Positions 43,801-56,809 of a stretch of 64,000 bases of DNA are shown one piece after another. The position numbers and the translations under genes are program-made. Source of the stretch: Anaspis maculata (taxonomy: Eukaryota > Arthropoda > Insecta > Coleoptera > Scraptiidae); NCBI GenBank assembly GCA_949128115.1, contig OX421966.1, forward strand, positions 58,959,416 through 59,023,415, given 5' to 3'. The notes beneath the pieces were generated by a model. That model ran no database searches. It had not been told where the DNA came from and saw only the letters and a program-made list of their open reading frames with translations. Each line of letters starts with the position of its first letter. Positions within the stretch are counted from its first letter, which is position 1.

Positions 43801-44064
43801 GATTGAAATGGAAACTACATTGAAAAATAATTGACCCGTGTTTTTTTCTTAGTCAAAAACCGTACCGTTTGGGCGCAATAAATAAATAACATCAACTAGT
43901 TCTGACGTCACAGCGAGTCACCGCCTATACTGCCTGTGTAAATGACGTCAGAAATAGGCAGAATATAGGAATTTCGTTTATTTATTGCGGCCAAACGATA
44001 CGATTTTTGGGTGAATAAAAAAATAAGGGTCAGTTATTTTTCAATATAGTTTTTGATTCCATCG
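43801..44064. mobile_element. 264-bp palindromic MITE
   Basis: TACATTGAAAAATAATTGACCC pairs with GGGTCAGTTATTTTTCAATATA. AACCGTACCGTTTGGGCGCAATAAATAAA and TTCTGACGTCA each have mates on the other side of the centre near 43935. Confidence 0.75.
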
Positions 44065-44220
44065 AAAGAAAAATATGTTTTCAAAAGTATATCTAATACT
44101 CTATTCTCAGCTCAGATGATAAGAGGAACGCAGCTACTGTTGCAAATGTACCTACAGCAGAATCATATAGAAATTCTATGTGCGTGCCTTATTCTACCAT
44201 GCGATCAACAAAATTCGGAA

Positions 44221-44667
44221 TACATCCTTTTCGTATAAGGGCCATCTTAGCGCAAGCGTCAGCAGGGTGGTACAAATTCTGACAGACCCTCTGTGACAGA
44301 CGACAGTTAACAGTGAAACAACAGAAATTTTAGCTGTGTTTTGACTTTTGACACATATTTTTAAGGTTATGTCATTTCAGAACGTGATTTGTTTAGAAAA
44401 GCAGCTTCCTTATTAATCCTGCACTGCAGAAGGACCTTATATGGTAATTACATGCTCTAATCGTCCTAACAAGCCCAACTGGAAAACAAACTGTCAACGC
44501 ATCTACTGTTCCAAATGTTCGTATCAATATTTAGGAAGGAGTCAAACAGTAATCAAAGTTGGAGCTTGTAATAGAAAATATTGGCAATATTTTGTACGGT
44601 TTAGGAGCGGCACATATTGGCATTTTGCTAGGTAATTGGCAGTTACCGCTAGAGACAACCAGATGTA
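44221..44667 (+). mobile_element. Dispersed repeat K, copy 2
   Basis: Colinear with copy 1 at 26484-26916 over about 440 bp in the same orientation. It is longer by small insertions (for example CCCTCTGTGACAGA after 44286). It ends GATGTA after GAGACAACCA. Confidence 0.7.
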
Positions 44668-44676
44668 CCCAGGGTG

Positions 44677-45126
44677 GTGCAATCCTTCCATTTACATTTC
44701 AAGAGTGTTGTAAGTGTTCATATCATATCGCAGAGAAAGTCATTTGCAAAATCATCGCTTATGTTTTTTACGTTTTGAAATTATATCGAATGTAAATAGT
44801 AATATAATGGTGGGCTAATGGGTGGGTGAATCTATCAAATACATAAAAAAGTTTTGTACCTAACATCGTTATCAATCACTTTTGCGTATGTTCTAGTCGA
44901 ATTTGTACCAACCTGTTCGAATATTCAATTACGCGCCGGGAATCTTACTCATTTGACAACCGAACGCAAGCGCACTGTAGTAGGAAAATAGCATATTGGG
45001 GTAGGCTGTGCCCTGGCCGAAAGCAGATTGACATCCTGAAATTTGACCACGTCACAGCCTACCCCAATTCCGAATTTTGTTGATCGCATGGTATATGGTC
45101 GTTGTATATGCTCCTATCTGAATCTA
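44677..45126. other. No gene recognised
   Basis: GTAGGCTGTGCCCTGGC and CACAGCCTACCCCAA at 45001-45066 form a short inverted pair. Nothing else is supported. Confidence 0.4.
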
Positions 45127-45832
45127 CAGGGTGATTCACAACTTGTGACTTTCCTTTCGCGGGTGAGCTCAGGATGTGCCAGAAAAACTATTTCTGAGGG
45201 AAAAAAGTTGAAAAAAAATCCTGAAATATTGATTTATTTGAACTCAACATCGAAGAAAATTTTGGGGATCGCCGATGCAATGCCTCACGTGGATGATTCT
45301 AATCTGGTACTATGGAAACAAACATACTCAATAATGGTTGATCGATAATAAGGTATTATTGTCAAGAATGACGTTAGTTGACCATTATTATTACCTATTC
45401 AACTAAAATTCACAAGTAGCGGGTACAAATACAGTTAGATAGGTAACCCGAGTGGATAATTGCGACCATCAACCAAACATAAGGGTCCTTACCTTATGTA
45501 ATGGACAAAGAGACGAGGAAAGGGAATAAGTCGAGGCATCATCAGTTGAGGTTGACACTGACAAATTATTTATTTTTACCTCCGATTATTGCTAAAGGAG
45601 GAGTGTTTACATAGAAACATTTTCGCTTATCGTTGAACTATTGTTGAATCGTATGTCTCATCAACAGATAGAAAAATAAACCCATTAGTCCCACATATGT
45701 TTGAGAAATTTTCATTATTTTTTTCCTCGTAAACCACATAGCTTTTTGAATTATTTTCAAGCACATGAAGTCAAGTTTTTGGGGCCCCATAACCCCTTGA
45801 AAGGAAAGTCATAAGTTGTGTGAATCACCCTG
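45127..45832 (+). mobile_element. N1: CAGGGTGATTCAC element (706 bp)
   Basis: The inverted ends CAGGGTGATTCACAACTTGTGA and TCATAAGTTGTGTGAATCACCCTG continue into GACTTTCCTTTC. Its sequence matches N2 in reverse over its full length and gives the unoccupied version of the O insertion site (AGGAGTGTTTACATAGAAAC). No transposase is recognised. Confidence 0.75.
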
Positions 45833-46278
45833 TATATCAAGTTTCTGACTGTCATGTAGGAACATATAAAGAGATCTAGGTATCATGACCCCTATCCCTA
45901 TCCTATATGGTTTTACCATGGATGGTTTTACCTAGACGTGACTTCAACCAATCAGTGGCGGACTAAGGGGGGGGGGGCGGTGGGGGCGGTCCGCCCCGGG
46001 CCTCGGGGCCTCGGTCATCTAAGGGGGCCTCCGACTCCGCTTTTTTGTGAAAAAAATTGGACAAATTCTGAAAATTCCAAATTTTCTTGGCGGTAATTTT
46101 TCTGAAATATTCAGGTGAGTAACATTTTTTTTTTGCATTTCAAAGTTACCTTATTGGCGGGCCCCATGTAAACAGGTTTGGAGGCCCTACACACAGCCAA
46201 CAATAACGTGTCTATCTATGGAGACTCTCAGAACTATTTTCACAAGTTTTGTAATTGTTAATGATAACATATTCAGGT

Positions 46279-46396
46279 ATAAGGGGTGTTTTGTTTGAAT
46301 CTGGCGTCGAGCATGCTGTGCTCTGGCTGAATGAGGCTTTTTTCGGCTCGGGCACAGCATACATGGACGCCAAATTAAAAAAAAAACACCCCTTAT
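46279..46396. mobile_element. 118-bp MITE inside the hAT element
   Basis: ATAAGGGGTGTTTTGTTT pairs with AAACACCCCTTAT, and GGCGTCGAGCATGCTGTGC pairs with GCACAGCATACATGGACGCC. Confidence 0.75.
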
Positions 46397-46399
46397 GAG

Positions 46400-47720
46400 T
46401 GAAAGGTTGAGAATTTGGAGCATTCGAGGCATTTGAGGCTTTAGTTGGGGGCCCCGGCCTCAAATATAAGAATGCCAGGGGCCTCATGCCTTCGAAATTT
46501 TTTTTAATTATTTCCATCCACCTTGATAATGACTTTTGAGGGGAGGAATCAGCAGTAAGAGTCGTCCCTACTCCTCTTCCGCCCGTAAAAAAATTAATAA
46601 GCCTAATCTAGGAAAAAATATGAGTTCCTTTCGACCGATAGTATCTTCACGACGTATCTTTTAGAATCATGTTCTGTTGATAATCGCATCAACCAAAACA
46701 AAGTAGTCGCGGTAAGCGTGGGAGCCCACAAGCCTTTTATAATTTCTAACCATTGCATTTCCAGTCGCTCCTGAAATGACAACGAAAACCAAATCGGTGA
46801 GCCACTAGTGAACTGAGCAATATTGAAAATATACAAAATAGTGAGGTATAGTAAGTACGTGTTAATATTGCCAGCCTGATGGTCATTAGGTAAAAAAAGT
46901 ACCTCTATTACTATTCTCTCGATTTCACAGAATACTCTGGACGCAACGAAGTATTCAGGTGTTTGAAAAACTGGTTTTCTAACTTAATTTTTTAAATTAT
47001 ATTTAGACCACATTTGCTGGTGCAAAATCTGTTGACAGGCATAAAAACTCCAAGAAGAAACCTGTATCATTCATTGGTGTCATTCGCGCAGTTCTACTAT
47101 TAATGGTAAGATAGCGCTTATTATTTTAAATTCGAGCGGCAAAATTTTTCTCTCGCCCCGCAATCTCAAGTGGCGCTTGAGTTTTTCCCAAAAGAGAAAC
47201 TTGTGAATTTTCATTAATCAATATTGCATTCATTGCGGGGTTGATTGCGAAAGGTTTTGAAACCAAATAGTAAAGTACCAAAAAAAGGTGGACGGTATGG
47301 TAGGCCATCAGTTTAACTTTGGTGCAAGAAGTAAGTAATAAGTGCACAATAAGGGTTACTTTCCGAAGTTGACAGTGACATTTGAAAGAATATTTCCGTG
47401 CTCCTCGAAATTTCGAAATCATCAGAAAAGAAAAGCAATTGGTGCACAATAAGGGTTAGTTCTGAAATCGGTTCCGAAGTTGATAACGACGTTTGAGAGA
47501 TTATTTCCGTTCTGCTCAAATTCCGTAGACCTATTTCTTATGGGGAACAGAGACGTTCAGACAAAGATGAATAATTTTAAGCCATACCCCTGGCCAATTA
47601 AAGGCCTTTAATTATTAGGCGCGAAATTCGAGGAAGGCGATACTGTCACAATGAATTAGAATTGTCACTGTCACTTATGACTGCAACCTGTGTCGTGTCG
47701 CTACACTGATCGAATTAATT
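46400..47720. other. hAT interior, no gene; tandem duplication near the end
   Basis: At 47331-47520 a unit of about 100 bp occurs twice: GTGCACAATAAGGGTTA ... TTCCGAAGTTGA ... GA.TATTTCCGT.CT. Nothing else is supported. Confidence 0.45.
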
Positions 47721-48289
47721 CGAAAAAAACCCGTTTGTTGTGTGAAAAGTTGTCCGCACAAGTCCAAGGGAATATTTCCTCCAAATGTTCCGTTCCACGG
47801 TTTTCCTGCCGACGAAAATGAGCGGAATAAATGGATGGCCGTCACTGGAAGACACCGGCATCAGGAAGACTTCAAAGGCGAACGAAACGATTTCAGCTGT
47901 TTTACAAGTTGTACAAGGCCAAAAGCGGGGTCGCCCAAATCACTGTTCAAAGTGCTGGGAATGCTATCTCACCTTCCTATTTGGCAATTACCTACTGCAA
48001 CTTCACAACAAAACCTCAATGTTTTGCTTCAGTTTTGGTGTGCTCACGGCACTTCAGAGTGGAAGATTTCTATTCATCCAGTGATTGGTACAAAGAAGAC
48101 GCTGAAAACAAATGCTATTCCGGACATTTTCTTGAGAAGCTTGTTTCTTTTTCTGGCTCCTGTAGCACTTCGCTTTTACCTCCAGGTTATTCACAAGTAC
48201 GTCTTCAAAATATCCTTCCGCACTATACTTCAACCCCTTATCACGCTGGTTCCCCTTCATTTGATGCTTACACTCTTATAAAAAAGTAA
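47721..48289 (+). pseudogene. THAP zinc-finger domain remnant
   Basis: The first frame shows CCVKSC (C-x4-C), then KGIFPPNVPFHGFPADEN and NKWMAVTGR with the conserved Trp. The second half, VCSRHFRVEDFY (C-x2-H and the HF..DF signature), lies about 200 bp on in another frame and continues as SSSDWYKEDAENK to a LLPPGY segment. Together these are the two halves of a C2CH THAP DNA-binding domain. The frame change may be a decayed sequence or an intron; TTTTGCTTCAG just before the second half would serve as an acceptor. No in-frame ATG precedes the first half. THAP domains occur in P-element-type transposases and in host regulators; which this was is unknown. Confidence 0.6.
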
Positions 48290-50379
48290 AGCGTTGTCGA
48301 GTCTGTAGGTTGCAGCGTGGCAAGACTTTTGCTCCACATTTTGCCATTTTGGTTCTGTTCTACTGACAACTGATGACAAATTGTAACATATCGTTGACAG
48401 GGGTAATGACAAGTAGAAAGTCAGTGGCACTGACAGAGTTGCTATGGGAGATTGTGAGGCAAATCTCGCCAATGAGCGGCGATAGGAGGCAAAAGGGGCG
48501 TGAAAAAGAAATAGGTCCATTGACCTTATCAGTAAGTCAGCACCTGGTTGATGGGTAGGGAAACAGGGAGCCGCGCCGGTACGGCAGAATCTGGAGTGTC
48601 TTGGACACTGTCAATCAAAATTTTTTAAATTGTTATCGTCTGACGTTTCATTTTACGAAAAATGTCAGTGGACAAGAAATTCATCCAAACACGACTGGAA
48701 TTTTGAAGAAACTAATATCGAGGCATTCAACGGTAGCCACAAAGGCCTTCTATTGAGGCTACACCATGTACAAAGATGGAAAGGTTTGTATTTTCAACAT
48801 TTTCTGTAAGGAATACGGGATACTAAGCTAAGATAGGTAAGCCGGAGGTGGTGTGGCGGCAACCCTTAAGTCGACGGTGGGTCCATCGTGGAGTTCACTG
48901 ACAAGGCTGGCCTTTGACTGTAGCGCAGAGAGTATAGATGGGAAAGGCATCGCGCCCAAGTCTGCGTCTCGTGCCAGCGACTTTAAAAATTGAACTTCGA
49001 AAGGGACATTCATCAGCTCCTCCTCAGCTCAGCTTCTTTATTGTCCTCAGACAGATAAGACAGATCCCTTTCCACCCCTAACCATCAGTGGATCCACTTG
49101 AAACGAAATTCTAGGTCTTTGGAAAGCCTGTGAGTCTTGGCTTTAGTGCCCATTTCGCGGCATCCCACCCCACGACACAACATTTGGTTCTTTTCACTGG
49201 GTCATCCATTGCTCGAACCAGCAACGTTCTGTAGAAAATTCAACACTTGCATAAAAGAATATTGCAGAAAACGCGTGCGTGACTTACGCGAATGAAAACG
49301 TCAGACGTCAGACGATTGAGAATTTCAAAAAGTTTGGTTGACAGCGCCAAAATTCTGCATTGGGCGCTTTCCATCTAGACGGTACAAATACCACTAGACG
49401 GAACATGTTCCATAGTTTGGCATACAATTTTAGGTGATTCAATGAACGGCACAGAACCGAGGAAGAACACGTAGATGGAAAGCACCGTTTGGCACCCGCA
49501 CATGCGTAAATGGCAGGTGTACTAAACTTGGGGCTAGATGGAAAGCACCCATTGCCAACCTTTATTATTGTCACTTTTGACGCTCGAAGCTAGCGCCAGC
49601 GCGGATGGGCAACGCGGCTGTGAAAAAGGTTGGTTATACAGGTCTTTGACAGGACTTACTGATAAGGTCTATTACCTATTTACTTTTCACCTTGTTGAAT
49701 CATGACAGGTATTTTGACGCTTGAATGATCATCTTGAGTACCACTGAGTTCAAAGAAGCCACAAAAATACCAACGCAAATGAATGCAGGGCCAGTTCAAA
49801 GGCCAACTCGGGGCATAATGCTTTCCAACAAGTATTAAAGGTACCTGTTGAAAGCTGGATTCTGTGAAAAAAAAATCGTCGTCATATCTGTCGCAGGATT
49901 TCTCATCGCAGCATCTTTCCTGCAACGTCCTTACGGCTAATTATTCAGATTCTATTAAAATATCAAATCAAAATCATCATATACCTACAAGAATAATTTT
50001 CCCAATAACTGTGGCCTCTGCGCTCAACTGGCATCAACGATTTTTAGATCAGACATTATTGTTCAAAGCTCTTACCCCTATACTGAATCAAGTCAAAATG
50101 GGTTTAATATTTCCGAAGATATAAAATAAAATAAGTGAAATAAAATAAATAAAATAAATAAAAATGAAAACGTATTTACCAAGAAATCTACGATACAAAA
50201 TTCGCCGTTGATTAAAAAAAAATCCTAACTGAAGAACGAAACGTCCATTATGGCTGACTTTTGTTTTAAACACTTTTCAAAAGTGTTTGCTAATTATGGT
50301 TTCCCAGGTGTATACTCACACCAATTTTCATTATCTCTTGTATTTCGCCACGTAGTGGGGTCGGTACAGTATTATACGC
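48290..50379. other. hAT interior, no gene
   Basis: GGGCGCTTTCCATCTAGAC (about 49360) and CTAGATGGAAAGCACCC (about 49537) may be the ends of a MITE of about 200 bp. No coding region is supported. Confidence 0.4.
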
Positions 50380-52516
50380 TGCATTTTTGAGTAATGCAAT
50401 GTCTTTTGGCACACATGTTCTTAGCACCTGTTTGAACAATTTTGTCCATCGCCGCAAGCGGAATTTTAGTTCAGATCCTGTATACAGGGTGAAGAAGGAA
50501 AACAATTTGAAAAAATTGCATCTTTTGAACGGACAAAGGTAGAGTATTGCAAGGCATGTCATATGATGCGGAATTTGATGGTTGCTGAGGTACACCAAAC
50601 TTTTTTGATCCATTATTAACCGTTTTTGAGATATTTAAAAAAAACTGAAATCTGTCAAAAAAAACATTATCTTCATTATATTGCTTATTTTTGAAGATAT
50701 CGGAATGAAATTTGGTATTTGCTTTATAAAAGACGTCATAAATGAATAACAGTTGCAGCTATTTTCTGGGCCTACTATTCTCCTAAATAAGACAGTCAAC
50801 TTTTTTGGGGGGGGAGCCGCCATCTTGTTTTGTGAATATCAAGCTGATGACCGAAAAAATGACTGATAGTGATTAGGCTAGTAGCATGCTATTACTCTAT
50901 ATTGTGAAAGATCACCTTGGATGGACCATCATACCATTTTTGCTGGAAGAAACATGACGCACTGATTTTATCGGGTTCCTCAGAACTAGAGGACCTACTT
51001 CCAGCCATCAAGCCACTGCAAGTAATTGAACACCGCAATTATGACCCCTGATCATTTCTCAGGTTGCTCACCAAGAGTCATAGCCATAAGTGCAGCGGTT
51101 CGGTTTTAGCAGCGGTTTGAATTAAGAATTGTTGCCTTTTCGTGAAAAAAACAGAAAATTACGAGGTCTCTGGGTCAATTCTTAGGTCATTGGAAATAGA
51201 TCCTCCACGGAATGTTAATAAATTCATGCTAAATTATTAGAAAAAAGTGCATTCTATAGCATAGGTTTGAAGAAATGACTGAAAATTGTTCGAAATGGTT
51301 TCTTTTGTCTTGTTAAGCGTAAAATTATGGATCTTTTTGGCGATTTTCATGCCTCCAGCTTATTTAGATGATGGGATGAAATTCTTCGATTTTGTATCAC
51401 CCTGTGATGTCATCTACATAGATCGCCATCATGCCAACATTTCCCAAAGCTGAAGGAGGAATCTGGATAGAATATATTCCAAAATACATTGCGGCATCAA
51501 AATTTATAAGGTTTCTCTCCATTATTGGTGTTGCCCTACAGCATAATTTGTTCGCTTCCTACCTACTGCAAAATAGTCTTTCATGTTTGTCCTACATCAC
51601 ATAAGTACATCCTATGCCAGTTTTTTCAAACCTATACTGAAGAATGCACTTTTTTCTAATAATTCAGCATAAATTTTTCAAAATTCCATGAAGAATCTTT
51701 TTTCAATGACCTAAGAAATGACCCAGAGACCTCGTGATTTCCTGTTTTTTCATGAAAAATCGACACATTTCTATTTATATAGCTGCTAAAACCGAACCGC
51801 TGAACTTATGGCTATGAATCTTGGTAGACAACCTGAAAAATGATCAAGGGTCATAATCGCGGTGTTCAATAACTTGCAGTGGCTCGATGGCTAGCAGTAG
51901 ATCCTCTAGTTCTGAGGAATCCCAGAAAATCCGTGCATCATCTTTCTTTCAGCAAAAATGGCATGATGGTCCATCCAAGGTGATCTTTCACATGATAGAG
52001 TAACGGCATGATACTAGCCTGATGACTATCAGTCATTTTTTCGGTCATCAGCTTGATATTCACAAAACAAGATGGCGGCCCTCCTCCAAAAAAGATGACT
52101 GTCTTATTTAGGAAAATAGTAGGCCTAGAAAATAACGGCAGCTGTTATTCATTTATGATGTCTTTTATAAGGCAAATACCAAATTTCATTCCGGTATCTT
52201 CAAAAATAAGCGATATAATGGAGATGATGGTTTCTTTTGACAGATCTCAGTTTTTTTAGAATATCTCGATAACGGTAATTGATGTTTCAAAACGGTTTGG
52301 TGTACCTAAACAACCATCAAATTGCGCATCATATGACATGCTCTGCAATACTCTACCTTCGTTCGTTGAAAATATGCAATTTTTTTAAATTGTTTTTCTT
52401 CTTCACCCTGTATACAGGATCTGAACTGAAATTTTGCTTGCGGCGATGGACAGAATTGTTCAGACAGGTTCTAAGGACATGTGTGCCAAAGGGCATTGCA
52501 TTACTCAAAAATGCAG
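50380..52516. mobile_element. Nested palindrome P1 (2.1 kb) with CAGGGTG element at its centre
   Basis: The outer arms are 50380-50484 and 52411-52516 (GCATTTTTGAGTAATGCAATG, GTCCATCGCCGCAAGCGGAA and mates). At their exact centre, TA-flanked CAGGGTG (50485) and CACCCTG (52410) bound an inner palindrome with arms of about 800 bp (to about 51280 and from about 51622). The central spacer of about 340 bp contains another CACCCTG (51398). Mirror-image open frames in the arms (for example AAPPPKKLTVLFRRIVG on both strands) show no known domain. Confidence 0.8.
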
Positions 52517-52880
52517 TGAACAGGACTTTTTCCGAACGTGCCGACTCCACTAACGGTCCGAAGTTCCGGTCTCATGTCATTTCATAGAAATACGAGTATT
52601 TTCGACAATTATTTCCCCAGTTTTTGAGGCCGCGATTGCCTGATTTCAACAAAATTTCAACCAAACGTTTCACTTCTCAGATACAACTCATGTACCAAGT
52701 ACCAAGTTTCATCAAAATCTGTGGAATATTTCCAGAGATGTGAAAAAAGGACAGACGTTTCTATTCAATTACACAATCATGTTCAACACTCTGGTTTTTG
52801 TGAGCTCAGTGGAACTTCGAGTGTAGGTGGACGTGGTAAAGCATCCTGACTTTATCTATTAAGTTATACTTTTTTCCACA

Positions 52881-55800
52881 GTGAAGCGTAGCTTTGCCAG
52901 TGGCTCCCAAAAACGGCAACAAAAGAAAGCGAAAGCTGAGCAGGCTAAAGCATTAGCTGGGTCAATGCGCAAATACCTTGAAAAGAGTCAGGGGGAATCT
53001 AGTGGAACACAAGATATCGAGGTTTCAAAACGTGAGTATTCCTACGTACCTCTCAGGAGCATGAGATAATCATGTACCTACTTATAGCGTTTTACACTTG
53101 CATACATCCTTTTAATCGCTGTGCATCACTTTCGAATTATATGTTTCATTTTTGGGTTTTGATTGTGTGCCGAAATTAAATAGATGGATCCTCTTGGCCC
53201 AAAATGCCTTTCATTTCAGAATGCTACAACAATTTTTACAGCATCTGTGGTAGATGCTGAAGTAGTTATATCGGAATATTGAAGTGATGCACTACGATGC
53301 AAACTACAAAGGATATACATGTACGCGGAAAATGTTATATATATATATATATATTTATAATTCCAATTTGGATTGATCATTCCTTTTCTTGCGATAACGA
53401 GCTTATCTCATTTTAGAACAAGAACAGTTCCAAGAACAACATCGAGTTGAAACAACAGAAGAGGAAGAAGATGAGGAGGATCGAAGTGCAGACCTTGTAG
53501 AAATTCACAGTGAAGGAGAAGAAGCTGCAACAACCGATCAAGATGAAGCTATATCACTCGGCGAAACTGTCGAAATAATACAGCCTGAAAGAGAAGAACA
53601 GAAAGACCAAGAATCAGATACGGAAATGCGAAGTGGAGCAGAAGAAGAAGCACATTCGGAACCAAGGGCAGGAACCAGTTCTGATTACGGCTGCATTTAT
53701 TCCAATGATGCTGCGACTTGGCCAATGCCCGTACCGGATAGCATTCGACTTGAGTTGATTAAGCAAGGCAGTGAACCATTCCAACACAAAGAGGGACCAT
53801 TTGTTGTTACAGAAAGAGCAGGAGAACAAACAAAGGGATCATTCCGTAGCTTGAAATCGTCATGGTTTTATTCAACGCTGGAAAATGGAACAAAATATCT
53901 CCGAAAGTGGATGATCTACTCGGCATCGACAAATAAGCTTTATTGTTTTTGCTGCCGACTATTCGCATCCACAGACGATTTGAACCACCAATTTGTGTCT
54001 GGTTTTCAACAGTGGTGGAAATTAAATCCCAGAATCTTTGAACATGAGTCATCTCCTAAGCACTTATCTAATTTGGAAAAATGGAAAACCCTTGCGGTTG
54101 GGCTTAAGAAAAATGAAACAATAGCTCTTTTCATGAAGCGAGTATCCATGGATTCCATGGAATGATTGACAGATAAAGTAGTCCAAAAAACATGGCGTCT
54201 TCTAAACGAAAACTGACGGAAACCGCTAACGCTCCGGTAACACAGCAACGTTTCGGGACCTGCCCTGGACACCTGCCGTTCCCGTCTGTGGTCGAGTGTC
54301 GTTGTGACAGCCCATCTCCGAAGCAAATGTTTTGGCAAGGACCGCCCGGGAGGCATCAGGTCCAGAGGAGAAGTTCACGGACATGCCGGCTGATTTTCAG
54401 ATGAATCTGATCGCAATCTTATTTCAGGTACCTATCTACAAAACTGCATCTTTCCGTAACAGAGCTGATGATGGGGTGTACACTGTACTGTACACGCTCT
54501 GCTGTCCACATTCAAGAACACACAACACAATCATGCTCTTGCATTGCTTTGCATCTTTGCTTCTAAATACGTAGATAGTTGAAACCATCTAGCTATGTTA
54601 CTTTGAAAGCCAAGTGCACGTAATTTTTTGGAAGTTAGGTAGGTAATTCCCGAGGTATTCGCCTTTATTAGCTCTGGCCACACGGGGAGCGAGTGTAGGC
54701 ACTAACACAAAACACACTTCTATAACACTGGGTGAGGTTTTTCTGCCCCTTTTTCCGTTCTTTGCTCACGATTTATTCTGAAGTTTGATGATAGGTACTT
54801 TGGCCATTGAACCCCAAAACTGAAACCAGCTTTCGGCCATGTCAGTCAGGGAAATGTCACCCACGATTCGTTTAGACAGCTATAGTTTAGACTACATTAT
54901 CTGTCAATTCTCGCGCATGCGTTCAGTTCCGTACAAAATGAGTATGAAGTGAATGGCCATGAAAAGACCTATTGATAAAATGAATCAATCCGTAATTAGT
55001 CAGGAAGCAAAAAAAATGGCGGAACCTTCTACATCGTCTTTTGGACGTAACCTTGTTTCTTGCCCAGCAGAATCTTGCATTTAGAGGCCACCGGGAGGAT
55101 TCCTCATCGGAAAATCGTGGGAATTTCTTGGAATTAATCAAAATGATGGCAAAATACGATCCTGTATTGAAGGAGCATTGGTTGAGAATCGAAGAATCTG
55201 CAGGTGGCGCACGAAGGGTGTCTTCATACTTATCAAAAGGGATTCAGAATGAATTCATTTCCCTTTTAAGTAACCACGTCAAACAAAGAATTGTTGAGGA
55301 TATCAAGAAGTCAAAGTATTTTGGAATAATTTTTGACAGTACTCCAGATCAGAGCCATACAGATCAAATGAGTGAAATAATAAGATATGTGCATATCGAA
55401 GGAGATAAAGTGGAAGTGCGAGAGTCTTTCTTGGGTTTCTTTTCCATGACAGGAAAAACTGCATCTGATATGACAAATGATATCCTTAAACAGCTGGATG
55501 AAGATGGATTGGATATTCAATCTTGTAGGGCTTAAGGATATGATAATGCCGCTTCGATGTCAGGTATTCATGGTGGTGTACAAAAAAGGATCCGAGATAT
55601 CAATCCCAAGGCGTTATTTACTCCATGTGCAAATCACTCCCTAAATCTGTGTGGTGTTCACTCATTTGCTTGCGTTCCTTCTAGTGTAACCTGTTTTGGC
55701 ACTTTGGAAAAATTGTATTCCTTTTTCTCTGTGTCTACCCATAGATGGGAGTTGCTATTGCAAAAGGTTGGAAAGAGTTTGAAAAGGTTATCTGAAACAC

Positions 55801-56800
55801 GTTGGAGTGCTCATCACGATTCTGTGAAAGCTGTCAGAGACAATGTAGGGCAGCTAGTCGATACATTGGAAGAAATGTGTGATCCCTCTAAAGAAAATTT
55901 GGACACTAGGTCAACAGCAAGCGTCTTACTACCTGCATTATGTGATTTTACCTTCCTGAGTTACTTGGAGTTCTGGAATACAATTTTGGAAGAAGTAAAT
56001 CTCGTCCAAAAATATTTACAAACGCCCAGGATCACACTAGATATGGGTTTGACTAAACTTACCACATTGCATTCATTTCTTGTAGAAGAAAGAAATACGC
56101 TTGTTGATAATGCTATTGAATTTGGCACACAGAAATGTGAAGAAATGGGAATTGACATTGAGCGACGCGGGAGGCGGAAAATCAGAAAGAACATGCCAGG
56201 GGAAACGTCAGCTGATGCTGGCTTAACTCTACAAGATGAAGTTCGCAGGTCAATGTTTGAATGCCTAGATCGGTTCATTCAGGAACTATCGCAAAGATCT
56301 ACTGCCATGGAAAGCATTTCAAATACCTTTTCTCTTGCAAAATCAAAGTTTATCATGGAAGCTATACAAACGAAGAAGTAGGAGAAGCAGTAGAAAAACT
56401 TAATTCTGTTTATGCTGAGTTCAACAAGGAACAAGTTGTGAAAGAGGTGAAAAGATTGCGGCGTCATATAAGTGCCAGCAGCACTATGGCTGAAGAAGTG
56501 ATTTCCTGGACCGCCAGAGACATTTTGGCATTTATCGTGGAATGGGATTTCACCGAATCTGTGCCAAACTTTCACCTCATTCTTCAATATTTTTTGACTA
56601 TCTGTGTATCGGTGGCGTCATGCGAGAGAAGCTTCTCTAAGCTGAAATTAATAAAAAACTACCTGAGATCAACCATGACGGATGATCGACTGAAGAACCT
56701 GGCTATATTGTCAATCGAGAAAACAACAGCAGCTGGTATCGATTTTGACGACGTCATTGAAAAGTTCAGCCAAATTAAAGCAAGGAAACATAAGATGTAG
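52881..56800 (+). pseudogene. hAT transposase, ZMYM1-like (TTF zinc finger, DUF4371, C-terminal dimerisation)
   Basis: Exon 1 is 52881-53031 and exon 2 starts at 53417 (GTGAGT donor, TTTTAG acceptor, in-frame join). An acidic E/D-rich linker follows, then a TTF-type zinc finger (KYLRKWMIYS.., LYCFCCRLF, WWKLNPRIFEHE), the DUF4371 transposase core (FLAQQNLAFRGHRED, FGIIFDSTPDQSHTDQMS, GYDNAASMSG, CANHSLNLC, ETRWSAH) and the hAT dimerisation motif (CERSFSKLKLIKNYLRSTM). Breaks: TGA at 54163 at the edge of an insertion (54165-54907); a +1 shift in the A-run at about 55008-55015; TAA at 55533 where Gln is expected; a frameshift at about 56330-56350. It encodes the enzyme of the hAT element whose ends are at 45953 and 57567. 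Confidence 0.92.
54165..54907. mobile_element. Inverted-repeat insertion inside the transposase
   Basis: TTGACAGATAAAGTAGTC at the left and GACTACATTATCTGTCAA at the right match at 17 of 18 positions. The transposase frame stops at the left border and resumes after the right border. The insert contains an ATG-started frame of about 70 codons (54192) with no recognised domain. No clear target duplication was seen. Confidence 0.6.
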
Positions 56801-56809
56801 GTGAAATGT

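Noticed and set aside
50635..52259. Matching frames with PPPKKLTVLFRRIVG on both strands
   Set aside because: They are the two arms of palindrome P1 read in opposite directions; no known domain and no sign of expression signals, so not called as genes.
53614..54356. Minus-strand frames across the transposase
   Set aside because: Antisense to the clearly recognisable hAT transposase; no independent support.
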